From the NCBI RefSeq assembly GCF_009746585.1, contig NZ_WRPO01000007.1:62001-126000 (forward strand): a DNA stretch of 64,000 bases, in the 5' to 3' direction. Under the pieces are notes generated by a model, which was given only the letters and a program-made list of their open reading frames with translations, was not told the origin of the DNA and did no database searches. The position numbers were made by a program, and so were the translations under genes. This DNA comes from Novosphingobium aquimarinum. GTDB taxonomy: Bacteria; Pseudomonadota; Alphaproteobacteria; Sphingomonadales; Sphingomonadaceae. Below, in pieces: positions 25,659-33,732 of the stretch (position 1 is its first letter; the number at the start of each line of letters is the position of its first letter).

Positions 25659-26438
25659 TCAGTTCGCCACGAAGGCGAGGACGCGCATCGGGCTGCCCGA
25701 ACCGTCTCGGATCTTGAGCGGGGCGGCGACCACGATCGCGCCCTTGGGTGGCAGCTTGTCGAGATTTTCTAGACACTGAAGTCCGTACTTACCCGCGCCG
25801 TGAAGCAGGGTATGCGCCGGATACATCGGCTCGAGCAAATGCGCTTGGCCGGGGTCCGTACCGATCGTTTCGACACCCAAACCGAGGACGTCGCGGTCGA
25901 TCAGAGCCTGCACCGCGCTGGTGTTGGGACCGGGCGTGTGCGCGCCATCCTCGCGGCGGTTCGTATAGGCATCGCCATCCAGCTTCGACCAGTCAGTGCG
26001 CAGCAGCACCCAGCAGCCTGCGGGAATTGGCCCATGTTCGGCCTCCCAAGCGACAATGTGGCTTTCCTCAAGCAGGAAGTCGGCATCTCCCGCGCATTCC
26101 TTGCTGACGTCGATCACGCAGGCGGGGCCGACGAGCTTTGCGGGGGGTACCTTGTCGACCGTGTTGTCGGGCAGGTCCTTGCCCGAGACCCAATGCACCG
26201 GCGCATCAAAGTGCGTGCCGGTATGCTCGCCCACCGTGAAGTTGTGCCAATGCCAGGCGACGCCGCGTTCGTCATAGCGCGAAATTTCCTCGCGCGAGAA
26301 AGCGGCGGTCTGGCCGAAGGGTTCGGGAAGGACCAGCAGGGGGGTGTCCTCGGACAGTTCCTGGGTCAGATCGACCACGGTGATGCCGCCGGTAGCGAGG
26401 CCTTGCGCGAAATCCGTAAGGAGTTGGTCGGTGGACAT
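25659..26438 (-). CDS. Cyclase-family metal hydrolase, isatin-hydrolase-like
   Basis: A 259-residue member of the cyclase/kynurenine formamidase family. The hallmark metal site HTGTHFDAPVHW (about residues 73-84) is intact, and the N-terminal VDLTQELSEDTPL matches the family. Isatin hydrolase, which opens isatin to isatinate with Mn, belongs to this group. The start at 26438 has AGGAGA 5 bases upstream. It is first in the iorA-iorB operon and divergent from a MarR gene across operator O1. In this company, hydrolysis of an indole-derived lactam is the likely role; an unrelated amide or formamide remains possible. Confidence 0.8.
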   Translation of the reverse strand: MSTDQLLTDFAQGLATGGITVVDLTQELSEDTPLLVLPEPFGQTAAFSREEISRYDERGVAWHWHNFTVGEHTGTHFDAPVHWVSGKDLPDNTVDKVPPAKLVGPACVIDVSKECAGDADFLLEESHIVAWEAEHGPIPAGCWVLLRTDWSKLDGDAYTNRREDGAHTPGPNTSAVQALIDRDVLGLGVETIGTDPGQAHLLEPMYPAHTLLHGAGKYGLQCLENLDKLPPKGAIVVAAPLKIRDGSGSPMRVLAFVAN

Positions 26439-26482
26439 GCGATCTCCTGTGTACCAATAGCGGAAAAGGCTAACACAGATAC

Positions 26483-26494
26483 TTGCATATGCAA
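26483..26494. promoter_or_regulatory. MarR operator candidate O1
   Basis: TTGCATATGCAA is a perfect 12-bp palindrome in the gap between the divergent isatin-hydrolase-like operon and the marR gene, 25 bases before the MarR start. The wider ACTTGCAWATGCAAC context is shared with O2 at 27027. Confidence 0.75.
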
Positions 26495-26518
26495 CAAAAA
26501 ACGAGAAAGGCGCCGAGC

Positions 26519-26989
26519 ATGGCCAAGACCGAGGATCTGAGGCCCTTCGGCAATCCCGGATCGGATGATTTCCGGGTGGAAGCCTATCCGTTCTATCTGA
26601 TCAATCGACTCGCCAATCGATACAATGCCGCGATCGAGCCGGAACTGCGCGCAATCGGCATCGACATCCCGACTTGGCGCGTGCTGATGATCCTGGGCGA
26701 GCACGAGCCGGTCGCGATCGGGCAGATCGCCAAGTCGGCGGTGATCAATTTGTCGACGATGATGCGGATCGTCGAGCGGATGGCGGACGCGGGCCATGTC
26801 ACCACGATGCCGAGCGCGCAGGATGGCCGCGTGACCGAAGTGGGGCTGACCGATCAGGGACGCGCCACGCTGACGCATGCGCGTCGAGTGACGGCGCCGC
26901 TCTACGACCGGATCATCAAGGGCTTTTCGGCCCGCGATTTCGCGCGCACGCTCGAACTGCTCAACCGGCTGCACGACAACTTGGACTGA
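26519..26989 (+). CDS. MarR-family transcriptional regulator (indolic catabolism)
   Basis: A 156-residue winged-helix regulator: PFYLINRLANRYNAAIEPEL (dimer helix), DIPTWRVLMIL, then the recognition region IGQIAKSAVINLSTMMRIVERM and the wing DGRVTEVGLTDQG. I use ATG 26519, after AGAAAGG; the in-frame ATG 26489 lies inside the palindrome O1 and would make translation start within the operator. It is flanked by operators O1 and O2, so it likely represses itself, the ior operon and the aryl-CoA hydroxylase. MarR proteins are the usual regulators of auxin/indole catabolic loci; the ligand is probably an indolic or aryl-CoA compound. Confidence 0.9.
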   Translation: MAKTEDLRPFGNPGSDDFRVEAYPFYLINRLANRYNAAIEPELRAIGIDIPTWRVLMILGEHEPVAIGQIAKSAVINLSTMMRIVERMADAGHVTTMPSAQDGRVTEVGLTDQGRATLTHARRVTAPLYDRIIKGFSARDFARTLELLNRLHDNLD

Positions 26990-27026
26990 CTGTAGACCGG
27001 CCGGTGGGGCAGGCGCTTCAAACCAC

Positions 27027-27038
27027 TTGCAAATGCAA
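27027..27038. promoter_or_regulatory. MarR operator candidate O2
   Basis: TTGCAAATGCAA in the gap between marR and the fused hydroxylase, 42 bases before the hydroxylase start. Same core as O1, with an A+T-rich promoter-like run (ATTATATTTTAGGTATAAAC) right behind it. Confidence 0.72.
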
Positions 27039-27080
27039 CCATTATATTTTAGGTATAAACTAAATTGAATGGAGGCGTCG

Positions 27081-29369
27081 ATGCGCATCGCATGCTTGGG
27101 GGGTGGCCCCGCCGGATTGTATTTCGCGATTTCGATGAAGTTGCGTAATCCCGCGCACGAGGTTCAGGTTTTCGAGCGCAACCGGGCGGGCGATACGTTC
27201 GGCTGGGGTGTGGTGTTCTCGGACCAGACGCTCGCCAATCTCGTTGCCAACGACCCGGTCAGCGCCGCCACGATTCGCGACAGCTTCGCGCATTGGGACG
27301 ATATCGAGGTCTCGGTCGGTGCGGACTCGATTACGTCTTCGGGTCACGGGTTCATCGGCATCGGGCGCAAGCACTTGCTGCAGATCCTGCAGGCGCGCGC
27401 AGCCGAGCTGGGCGTCGTCATGCACTTCGAGCACGAGTTCGAGGCCGATCTTTCGGCGTACTCCGACTTCGATCTCGTCGTCGCGGCGGATGGCGTGAAC
27501 AGCAAGGTGCGCACCGCCCATGCCGAAAAGTTCGACGTCGACATCGATACCCGCCGCAACCGGTTCTGCTGGCTGGGAACGACCAAGCTGTTCGATGCTT
27601 TCGCCTTCCTGTTCGAGAAGACCGAGGCCGGCTGGATCTGGGCCCACGCCTACCGTTTCGACGAAACCCATTCGACGTTCATCGTCGAATGCGCGCCCGA
27701 AACCTGGGAAGCGCTCGGCTTCGACAAGATGGACCAGGCCGCCGCCATCGCCTTGTGCGAAAAGATCTTCGCGCGACATCTCGATGGCCATCCGCTGATC
27801 GGCAATGCCGGGCATCTGCGCGGATCTGCGGCCTGGATCAATTTCCGCCGCGTCGTGTGCCATCAGTGGTCCTTCGACAATGTCGTGCTGCTCGGCGATG
27901 CGGCGCACACTGCGCACTTCTCGATCGGATCCGGCACCAAGCTGGCGCTCGAGGACGCGACCAAGCTGGCGCAAGTGCTCGATCGGCCGGGGATCGACGA
28001 TCGCGAGGCGCTGCGTGCCGCGCTGGCCGAGTATCAGGAAGAGCGGCACGTCGAAGTGCTCAAGATCCAGAACAGCGCGCGCAATTCGACCGAATGGTTC
28101 GAAACGCTCGACCGGTATCTCGGCTTCGAGCTGCCGCAGTTCGCTTATTCGCTGATGACGCGCTCGCAGCGCGTCAGCCATGAGAATCTGCGGCTGCGCG
28201 ACCGGACCTGGCTGGAGGGGATGGAGCGCTGGTTCTGGGAAGGCAACGCGCAGCGCAACGTGCCGGTGCAACCCGTGTTCACCCCGTTCAAGCTGCGCTC
28301 GCTGACTCTGGCGAACCGCGTCGTGATGCCGGCGATGCTGACGTATTCTGCCGATCCGGAAGGACGCACGACACCGTTCCACGCGGTCCATTACGGCGCT
28401 CGGGCTTTGGGTGGGGCAGGCTTGATCGTCACCGAAATGCTTGCCGTATCGGCACAGGGCCGCGCGACACCCGCTTGCCCGGGCTTGTGGAACGATGATC
28501 AGATCGAGGGATGGGCGGATATCAACGCTTTCGCCCACACGCATTCGAAAGCGCATACGTGTGCCCAGATCGGGCATGCGGGCGCCAAGGCGGCCTGTGC
28601 CGTGCCGGGCGACGGCGTGGGTTACGACGTGCCGCTCGACAAGCCATGGCCGATAGTTTCCGCCAGCGCCGAACCCTGGCGCGAGGGCGGACCCGTCCCC
28701 GAAGCTCTCTCCGAAGAGGCGATGGCGGCGACCGTCGCGGATTTCGTGGCCGCCACCCAGCGCGCCGAGGCGGCCGGGTTCGACATGCTCGAAATCCAGG
28801 CAGGACACGGCACTCTGCTTTCCAGCTTCATCACGCCGCTGATGAATCACCGCAGCGACGCCTTTGGCGGCGATCTTGCAGCGCGGATGCGCTTCCCGTT
28901 GCAAGTGGTCGAGGCCGTCAGGGGCGCCTGGCCGGCGGACAAGCCGCTGGCAGTGCGCATCTCGGCGCATGACTGGATGGGCGAGGCGGGGATTACCGCC
29001 AGCGAGGCGGTCGAGATCGCGGCGATGCTGCGCGAAGCGGGCGTCGACCTCATCGACGTTTCTGCGGGTGAGACCAGCCCTTCGGCACGTCCTGTCTATG
29101 GCCGCATGTTCCAGACGCCGTTTGCCGATCGGGTGCGCAATGAGGCGGGAATCCCGACCATTGCCGTCGGCAACATCACTGATGCCGACCAGATCAATTC
29201 GATCCTGACGGCCGGTCGCGCCGATCTGGTCGCGCTGGGACGGCCGCACCTCGCCGATCCGCACTGGACGATGCGCGCTGCGGCACAAGCAGAGCATGGC
29301 GAGTTCTTCGTGCCCCTTCCTTATCGTCCCGGGCAGGATCAGGCGTTGCGATCCGGCTCGCGCGGCTGA
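27081..29369 (+). CDS. Fused FAD monooxygenase/Old Yellow Enzyme: salicylyl-CoA 5-hydroxylase or 2-aminobenzoyl-CoA monooxygenase/reductase
   Basis: A 762-residue two-domain enzyme. Residues 1-390 form a PHBH-type FAD monooxygenase (CLGGGPAGLYFAISM, the VAADGVNSKVR middle motif, LLGDAAHTAHFSIGSGTK). Residues 395-762 form an FMN Old-Yellow-Enzyme domain (FTPFKLRSLTLANRVVMPAM, a QIGHAGAKA loop, QAGHGTLLSSFITPL). This fusion is known for 2-aminobenzoyl-CoA monooxygenase/reductase and salicylyl-CoA 5-hydroxylase, both of which oxygenate C5 of an ortho-substituted benzoyl-CoA. ATG 27081 has GGAGG 5 bases upstream. Controlled by operator O2. No aryl-CoA ligase is visible in this window. Confidence 0.9.
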   Translation: MRIACLGGGPAGLYFAISMKLRNPAHEVQVFERNRAGDTFGWGVVFSDQTLANLVANDPVSAATIRDSFAHWDDIEVSVGADSITSSGHGFIGIGRKHLLQILQARAAELGVVMHFEHEFEADLSAYSDFDLVVAADGVNSKVRTAHAEKFDVDIDTRRNRFCWLGTTKLFDAFAFLFEKTEAGWIWAHAYRFDETHSTFIVECAPETWEALGFDKMDQAAAIALCEKIFARHLDGHPLIGNAGHLRGSAAWINFRRVVCHQWSFDNVVLLGDAAHTAHFSIGSGTKLALEDATKLAQVLDRPGIDDREALRAALAEYQEERHVEVLKIQNSARNSTEWFETLDRYLGFELPQFAYSLMTRSQRVSHENLRLRDRTWLEGMERWFWEGNAQRNVPVQPVFTPFKLRSLTLANRVVMPAMLTYSADPEGRTTPFHAVHYGARALGGAGLIVTEMLAVSAQGRATPACPGLWNDDQIEGWADINAFAHTHSKAHTCAQIGHAGAKAACAVPGDGVGYDVPLDKPWPIVSASAEPWREGGPVPEALSEEAMAATVADFVAATQRAEAAGFDMLEIQAGHGTLLSSFITPLMNHRSDAFGGDLAARMRFPLQVVEAVRGAWPADKPLAVRISAHDWMGEAGITASEAVEIAAMLREAGVDLIDVSAGETSPSARPVYGRMFQTPFADRVRNEAGIPTIAVGNITDADQINSILTAGRADLVALGRPHLADPHWTMRAAAQAEHGEFFVPLPYRPGQDQALRSGSRG

Positions 29370-29405
29370 GGAACGGGGGGTGCCGAGCCGGACGGTTGGC
29401 GCAGG

Positions 29406-29514
29406 CCCTTCGCCAAGCTCGGGGCGAACGCGATTGCGAGGGGCCGAACCGCAGCAGCCGCAGCGCCAAGTCAGCCTGACCCCGCATCCGCAAGGACTGA
29501 GCCTGTCGAAGCCC
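29406..29514. repeat. Two degenerate copies of the REP-like motif
   Basis: CTTCGCCAAGCTCGGGGCGA (from 29408) and, in opposite orientation, CTGAGCCTGTCGAAG (29497-29511) resemble the arms of the inverted repeat at 21894. They lie about 70 bases apart, behind the fused hydroxylase gene. Probably an eroded element; no gene is seen in 29370-29574. Confidence 0.5.
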
Positions 29515-29574
29515 ACGCTCGACGCCGCAGCTTGGGAATCGACTTCCCACGGAGGCACGCTATGGCGATCCGCC

Positions 29575-30096
29575 ATGACAACACGTTCGATAGCGGGCGA
29601 CGATCAGGGGCGTCCGAAGGTGGCGATGACGAAGAGCACGGCGAGCTCAAGCAGTGCAGCCGCACGTGGCGGTCCGCTCGAACTGCGCGCGTGGATCCGC
29701 CTGCTCGAATGTGCCAAGATCATCGAGAAGCGCCTGCGCCGCAATTTCGAGGAACAGTACGATACCACGCTGCCGCGGTTCGATGTCCTCGCAACACTTG
29801 CCCGAAGCGAGGCAGGGATGCGCATGGGTGAGCTGTCGCGCGCGCTGCTGGTTTCCAACGGCAACGTAACCGCGGTGGTGCGGCAGCTTCAGGAAGAATG
29901 CCTCGTCGCCGCGACACCCGATCCCGAGGATCGGCGCTCGGCGATCGTTTCGCTGACTCCCACGGGCCACGTGCGCTTCGAAGAGCTGGCAAGCGCGCAT
30001 CACGGCTGGGTGCTCGAAGCCCTGTCCGACTTTCCCGAGGACAAGCAGCGCGTACTGCTTGACCTCCTTACCGAACTCAAGACCTCGCTGGTCTAG
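29575..30096 (+). CDS. Second MarR-family regulator
   Basis: A 173-residue MarR protein if ATG 29575 is used; ATG 29626 (156 residues) is equally plausible because the first 17 residues are outside the conserved fold. The fold is clear: LRAWIRLLECAKIIEKRLRR, PRFDVLATLARSEAGMRMGE, the recognition helix LLVSNGNVTAVVRQLQEE, and the wing PEDRRSAIVSLTPTGHV. It lies 15 bases upstream of the thioesterase gene, so the two form a short operon. I see no TGCAAATGCA-type site in front of it, so its targets are unknown; it may respond to an aryl-CoA intermediate. Confidence 0.88.
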   Translation: MTTRSIAGDDQGRPKVAMTKSTASSSSAAARGGPLELRAWIRLLECAKIIEKRLRRNFEEQYDTTLPRFDVLATLARSEAGMRMGELSRALLVSNGNVTAVVRQLQEECLVAATPDPEDRRSAIVSLTPTGHVRFEELASAHHGWVLEALSDFPEDKQRVLLDLLTELKTSLV

Positions 30097-30111
30097 GCCC
30101 GGAGTTTTCGC

Positions 30112-30528
30112 ATGCCGTTCACTACCGATGCGTTGGTGCGCTTCGCCGATGTCGACCCCGCCGGAATCGTCTTTTACCCGCGCTACTTCGAAATGCTCAA
30201 CGGCGCCGTCGAGGACTGGTTTGCGCAGGATATCGGCGTGAGCTTCGCCGCCATGCATTTGGACCGGCGCGTGGGCGTGCCGACCGTCAAGTTGGAAGCG
30301 GAATTCATCGCGGCGAGCCGGCTCGGCGACGTGCTCGAATTCGCGATCACGCCGCTGCGGCTGGGGCGCAGCAGTTGCACCATCGACGTGTCCGTGAATT
30401 GCGGCGGCGAGCCGCGCTTCAGGGCCGAAGTGGCCCTCGTGTGCATGGACCTCGATCGCCACAAGTCCGCGCCTTGGCCGGACGATATGCGCGCGGGTAT
30501 CGAAAGAATCCTCGTCCCAGCCGACTGA
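30112..30528 (+). CDS. 4-hydroxybenzoyl-CoA-thioesterase-family protein
   Basis: A 138-residue hotdog-fold thioesterase. The signature RFADVDPAGIVFYPRYFEM (about residues 10-28) carries the catalytic Asp of the DPAGIVFYPRY motif found in Pseudomonas-type 4-hydroxybenzoyl-CoA thioesterase. It lies 15 bases after the second marR. In this cluster it would release gentisate, or another 5-hydroxylated benzoate, from the CoA ester made by the fused hydroxylase, feeding the gentisate dioxygenase encoded on the opposite strand. Substrate inferred from context. Confidence 0.87.
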   Translation: MPFTTDALVRFADVDPAGIVFYPRYFEMLNGAVEDWFAQDIGVSFAAMHLDRRVGVPTVKLEAEFIAASRLGDVLEFAITPLRLGRSSCTIDVSVNCGGEPRFRAEVALVCMDLDRHKSAPWPDDMRAGIERILVPAD

Positions 30529-30558
30529 ACTCGGCACCTTACTCGAACAGACAAAAAG

Positions 30559-30589
30559 AAGGGGGGAATGCCGGAGCATCCCCCCCTTT
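30559..30589. terminator. Terminator between the converging thioesterase and FAH genes
   Basis: A 13-base stem (30559-30571 with 30576-30588, one mismatch) containing a run of G facing a run of C, with A-rich and T-rich flanks. It can work in both directions. Confidence 0.85.
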
Positions 30590-30608
30590 GTCAGTCAGAG
30601 GGACGTCT

Positions 30609-31520
30609 TCAGGCCTTCACCACCGGGTGGGTGAGAGTGCCAATCTTTTCGACCGTCGCGACGATGGTGTCGCCGGGCCACAGCCATTCTTGCGGATCCC
30701 TGCCAGCGCCGACGCCTGCCGGAGTGCCCGTGGCGATGATGTCGCCGGGCTGGAGCGTCATGCCCTTGCTGATGTCCGCAACCAGTTCGTCGACCTTGAA
30801 CAGCATGTAAGCGGTGTTGCTCGCCTGCTTGCTGACGCCGTTGACCTCGAGGCTGAGATCGAGCGTCTGGGGATCGGGGATCTCGTCGGCAGTGACGATG
30901 CACGGGCCCATCGGCGCGTAGCTGTCCTGACCCTTGGAATAGATCCACTGGCCGGCGCGGCGGCAGTCGCGCGCGCTCATGTCAATGCAGACGGTGTATC
31001 CGAACACATAAGCCAGCGCCTCTTCACGGGAAACGCCTTTCGCGGTCTTGCCGATGACCGCAGCGAGTTCGACTTCCCAGTCGAGTTGCTGCGTGATTTC
31101 GGCGTTGTGGCGGATCGGCTCGCCCGGTGCGATCACCGTCGTCGGCGGCTTGGAGAAAATCACCGGCTGGCGCGGCAGGTCGGCCGACGTGTCCAGCGAC
31201 TTGGCGCTTTCCGCCACGTGCTCGGTGTAGTTGAGACCGATGCCGAAGATGTTCTTGCGCGGCCGGGGGATCGGCGCGAGCAGGATGACGTTGCTGGCCG
31301 GGATCGCAGTGCCGAGCGGGAACATGCCTTCCGCATCCGAGATCAGCTTCGTCGCGATGGCGACTGCCTGCGGTCCGAGATCGATGAACTCGAGCATCGT
31401 CGAGGGGAAGGGCACGCCCACGACCGCACCGAAGGCGGCGAGATCGAGCACGAGATCGTCGACGAGCGCACCCAGGCGCGCTTCGGCCTCGACATGGGCG
31501 CGGTAAGTTACAAGACGCAT
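30609..31520 (-). CDS. Fumarylacetoacetate-hydrolase-family protein (maleyl/fumarylpyruvate hydrolase candidate)
   Basis: A 303-residue FAH-fold hydrolase. The metal-binding segment includes IFGIGLNYTEHVAE, DWEVELAAVIGK (Glu ligand) and IATGTPAGVGAG near the end. Encoded 16 bases after the gentisate-dioxygenase-like gene, it should hydrolyse the ring-fission product to pyruvate plus maleate or fumarate. No separate glutathione-dependent maleylpyruvate isomerase is visible, so it may act directly on maleylpyruvate. 2-keto-4-pentenoate-type hydratase/decarboxylase relatives share this fold, so the exact reaction is inferred from its partner. Confidence 0.87.
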   Translation of the reverse strand: MRLVTYRAHVEAEARLGALVDDLVLDLAAFGAVVGVPFPSTMLEFIDLGPQAVAIATKLISDAEGMFPLGTAIPASNVILLAPIPRPRKNIFGIGLNYTEHVAESAKSLDTSADLPRQPVIFSKPPTTVIAPGEPIRHNAEITQQLDWEVELAAVIGKTAKGVSREEALAYVFGYTVCIDMSARDCRRAGQWIYSKGQDSYAPMGPCIVTADEIPDPQTLDLSLEVNGVSKQASNTAYMLFKVDELVADISKGMTLQPGDIIATGTPAGVGAGRDPQEWLWPGDTIVATVEKIGTLTHPVVKA

Positions 31521-31536
31521 CGGATATCCCTGTCTG

Positions 31537-32664
31537 TCAGTTAAGTATCGGTTGGTGGCCGTCGTTCTCGCCCAGCGCTTCCTCGCGATAGAGGCCCAGC
31601 GCGCGCATCACCGGCAGATCGTTGAACGTGAACAGGCACGCATCCTCGGTGTCGGAAGCATTGGCGTGTTCGTGATACATCCAGGCGGGAACCACGAAGA
31701 TATCGCGTTCCTGCCAGTCGAAGCGCTGGCCGTTGATCACCGACCAGCCCTTGCCCTTGGCGCACTGGTAGACGAAGCAGCCGGTCTGGCGATGCGCTTT
31801 GGTCTTTTCGCCCGGGCGGAGCATCTGCATCGAGGCGCCGATCGTCTGCATGACCGGGCCGCCGGTATGCGGATTGACGTATTCCATCATCACGCCGTCG
31901 TAAGGCGAGCCGTCGGTGGCCTTGGCGTAGCGCTGAAGCGCATCGTATGTCGGCGCCCACTCGTATTTCAGCAAAGGCGAATAGGCCTTGGCCCAGGCCA
32001 TTCCCGCAGGTCGCAGCCCGGTACCGGCCCAGGTCGAGGTGGATGCGTCGACCGGATGGGAAACCGCCTGCTGCAAGTCGGGATGGACCTCGTAGAAGTT
32101 CGCTTCGAGCGCGTTCATCAGCGGAATGTCGAGACCGTCCTGCCAGATGCACGGGGTGCCATCCTCGGAAACGCCGTGCTCGTGCCATGTGCCGTTGGGG
32201 GTGAGGACGAAGTCGTTCGCGCCCAGCGTCATCTTCTGTCCGTCGACATTGGTGAAGGCGCCCTGGCCCTCCATGATGAAGCGCAGTGCCGAGGCGGAGT
32301 GGCGGTGGCTCGAAGCCATCTCGCCGGGGCCCATCACTTGCAGCCCCGAGTAGAGCCAGCCGACAGCTGCGACGACATCGGCGCGTCCGGGATTTTCGAG
32401 ATAGACCACACGGCGGCCCGCCTGCTCGGGCGTCACGAGTTCGAGCGCTTTCATCACGTCGTCGCGCAGATCGCGATAACGCCAGATGTAGGGGACCGAG
32501 GTCGAGGCGGGTTCCCAGGGCTCGATCTTGTTGGCCACGGTCCACAAAGCACCGGTTCCGTGCTTTTCGAGCCTCTTGTAGTATGCCACCAGTTCAGGCG
32601 TATCGACCACGTTGGCACGGCCGATCATGTCTTCCCGATACTGGTCATAACTGGAGGAAGCCAT
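31537..32664 (-). CDS. Gentisate 1,2-dioxygenase-like bicupin
   Basis: A 375-residue bicupin. The first cupin carries the iron-binding pattern SHRHSASALRFIMEG (two His) with NGTWHEHG further on (third His), matching gentisate 1,2-dioxygenases; the second cupin is near KAHRQTGCFVYQ. ATG 32664 gives the usual N-terminus; an upstream in-frame start overlaps the operator. It leads the operon with the FAH gene and is divergent from a nitrilase across operator O3. Salicylate, 5-hydroxyanthranilate or 1-hydroxy-2-naphthoate dioxygenases are related, so the ring substrate is not fixed by sequence alone. Confidence 0.88.
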   Translation of the reverse strand: MASSSYDQYREDMIGRANVVDTPELVAYYKRLEKHGTGALWTVANKIEPWEPASTSVPYIWRYRDLRDDVMKALELVTPEQAGRRVVYLENPGRADVVAAVGWLYSGLQVMGPGEMASSHRHSASALRFIMEGQGAFTNVDGQKMTLGANDFVLTPNGTWHEHGVSEDGTPCIWQDGLDIPLMNALEANFYEVHPDLQQAVSHPVDASTSTWAGTGLRPAGMAWAKAYSPLLKYEWAPTYDALQRYAKATDGSPYDGVMMEYVNPHTGGPVMQTIGASMQMLRPGEKTKAHRQTGCFVYQCAKGKGWSVINGQRFDWQERDIFVVPAWMYHEHANASDTEDACLFTFNDLPVMRALGLYREEALGENDGHQPILN

Positions 32665-32719
32665 GGTCCGTTCCCCTTTCCCTGCATGAGATATTACAGG
32701 CTTAAAACAATTTGAGAAA

Positions 32720-32734
32720 ACTGTCAAATGCAAC
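32720..32734. promoter_or_regulatory. MarR operator candidate O3
   Basis: ACTGTCAAATGCAAC differs from O2 (ACTTGCAAATGCAAC) at two positions only. It lies between the divergent gentisate dioxygenase (start 32664) and nitrilase (start 32792) genes, so one repressor could control both. Confidence 0.6.
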
Positions 32735-32791
32735 TAATGACCAATTCTGTCCGAAGGTCGTCATGCCCAGTTCCCAGCGAAAGGAGCCCAA

Positions 32792-33730
32792 ATGCCCCAG
32801 CCGTTCAAGGCCGCCGTCGTCCAAGCAGCTTCCATTCCCTTCGACTCGCTTGCCGCCGCTGAGAAAGCCGCCGCGCTGATTCGCGATGCGGCGGCAGGCG
32901 GTGCCCGGCTTGCCGTCTTCCCGGAGGCGTTCCTCGGAGGCTATCCCAAGGGCTCTTCGTTCGGTGCGCCAGTGGGCATGCGCAAACCGGAAGGGCGGGA
33001 CGACTACCGCGCCTATCATGAAGCGGCGATCGACCTCGATGGTCCGGAAATCGCAGTGCTGGTCGAAGCGACGGCTGAAACCGGGCTGTTCGTCGTCATG
33101 GGCGTGATCGAGCGGGACGGGGGGACGGTCTATTGCACGGCGCTGTTTATCGACGGCGAGAACGGCGTGGTCGGCAAGCACCGCAAGTTGATGCCGACGG
33201 GCGCGGAGCGACTGATCTGGGGCTTCGGCGATGGCTCGACGATGCCGGTGATCGAGACGCCCCTGGGCAAGATCGGTGCGGTGATCTGCTGGGAAAACTA
33301 CATGCCGGCTCTGCGCCTGGCGATGTACGATCAGGGCGTCACGCTGTACTGCGCGCCGACCGCCGACGATCGCGACACCTGGCCCGCGACGATGCAGCAT
33401 ATCGCGCTGGAAGGGCGCTGCTTCGTGCTCACGGCTTGCCAGCACATCACGCGCGGCGCCTATCCCGAGGACTACGATTGCGCGCTGGGCGATGATCCGG
33501 ACCTCGTGCTGATGCGTGGCGGCTCGATGATCGTCGATCCGCTGGGTCAGGTTTTGGCGGGGCCGTCCTACGAAGGCGAGGGCATTATCTACGCCACGAT
33601 CGATCCGGGCGAAGTCGCGCGCGGGAAGTTCGATTTCGATGTGGTCGGCCACTATGCGCGGCCCGACGTCTTCAACCTTTCGGTCAACGTCGCGCCGCAG
33701 CAGGCCGTCAGCCGAACGGGAGGGAAGTAG
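32792..33730 (+). CDS. Nitrilase (arylacetonitrilase-like)
   Basis: A 312-residue carbon-nitrogen hydrolase with the full triad: Glu in FPEAFLGGYPKG, Lys in KHRKLMPTGAERLIWGFGDG, and Cys in GAVICWENYMP. The KHRKLMPTxxERLxWGxGDGS stretch is characteristic of true nitrilases acting on aliphatic or aryl-aliphatic nitriles, including arylacetonitriles. It follows operator O3 and is coupled to the flavin-reductase-fold gene (2-base gap). Placed with Ior and isatin-hydrolase-like enzymes, indole-3-acetonitrile or phenylacetonitrile is a plausible plant-derived substrate; this is inference. Confidence 0.92.
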   Translation: MPQPFKAAVVQAASIPFDSLAAAEKAAALIRDAAAGGARLAVFPEAFLGGYPKGSSFGAPVGMRKPEGRDDYRAYHEAAIDLDGPEIAVLVEATAETGLFVVMGVIERDGGTVYCTALFIDGENGVVGKHRKLMPTGAERLIWGFGDGSTMPVIETPLGKIGAVICWENYMPALRLAMYDQGVTLYCAPTADDRDTWPATMQHIALEGRCFVLTACQHITRGAYPEDYDCALGDDPDLVLMRGGSMIVDPLGQVLAGPSYEGEGIIYATIDPGEVARGKFDFDVVGHYARPDVFNLSVNVAPQQAVSRTGGK

Positions 33731-33732
33731 TC

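Noticed and set aside
23093..25717. Long forward frame opposite iorA/iorB
   Set aside because: No domain or ribosome site; the minus-strand genes are unmistakable.
27060..29576. Long open frame antisense to the fused hydroxylase
   Set aside because: Same G+C effect; the plus-strand protein has complete FAD and FMN motifs.
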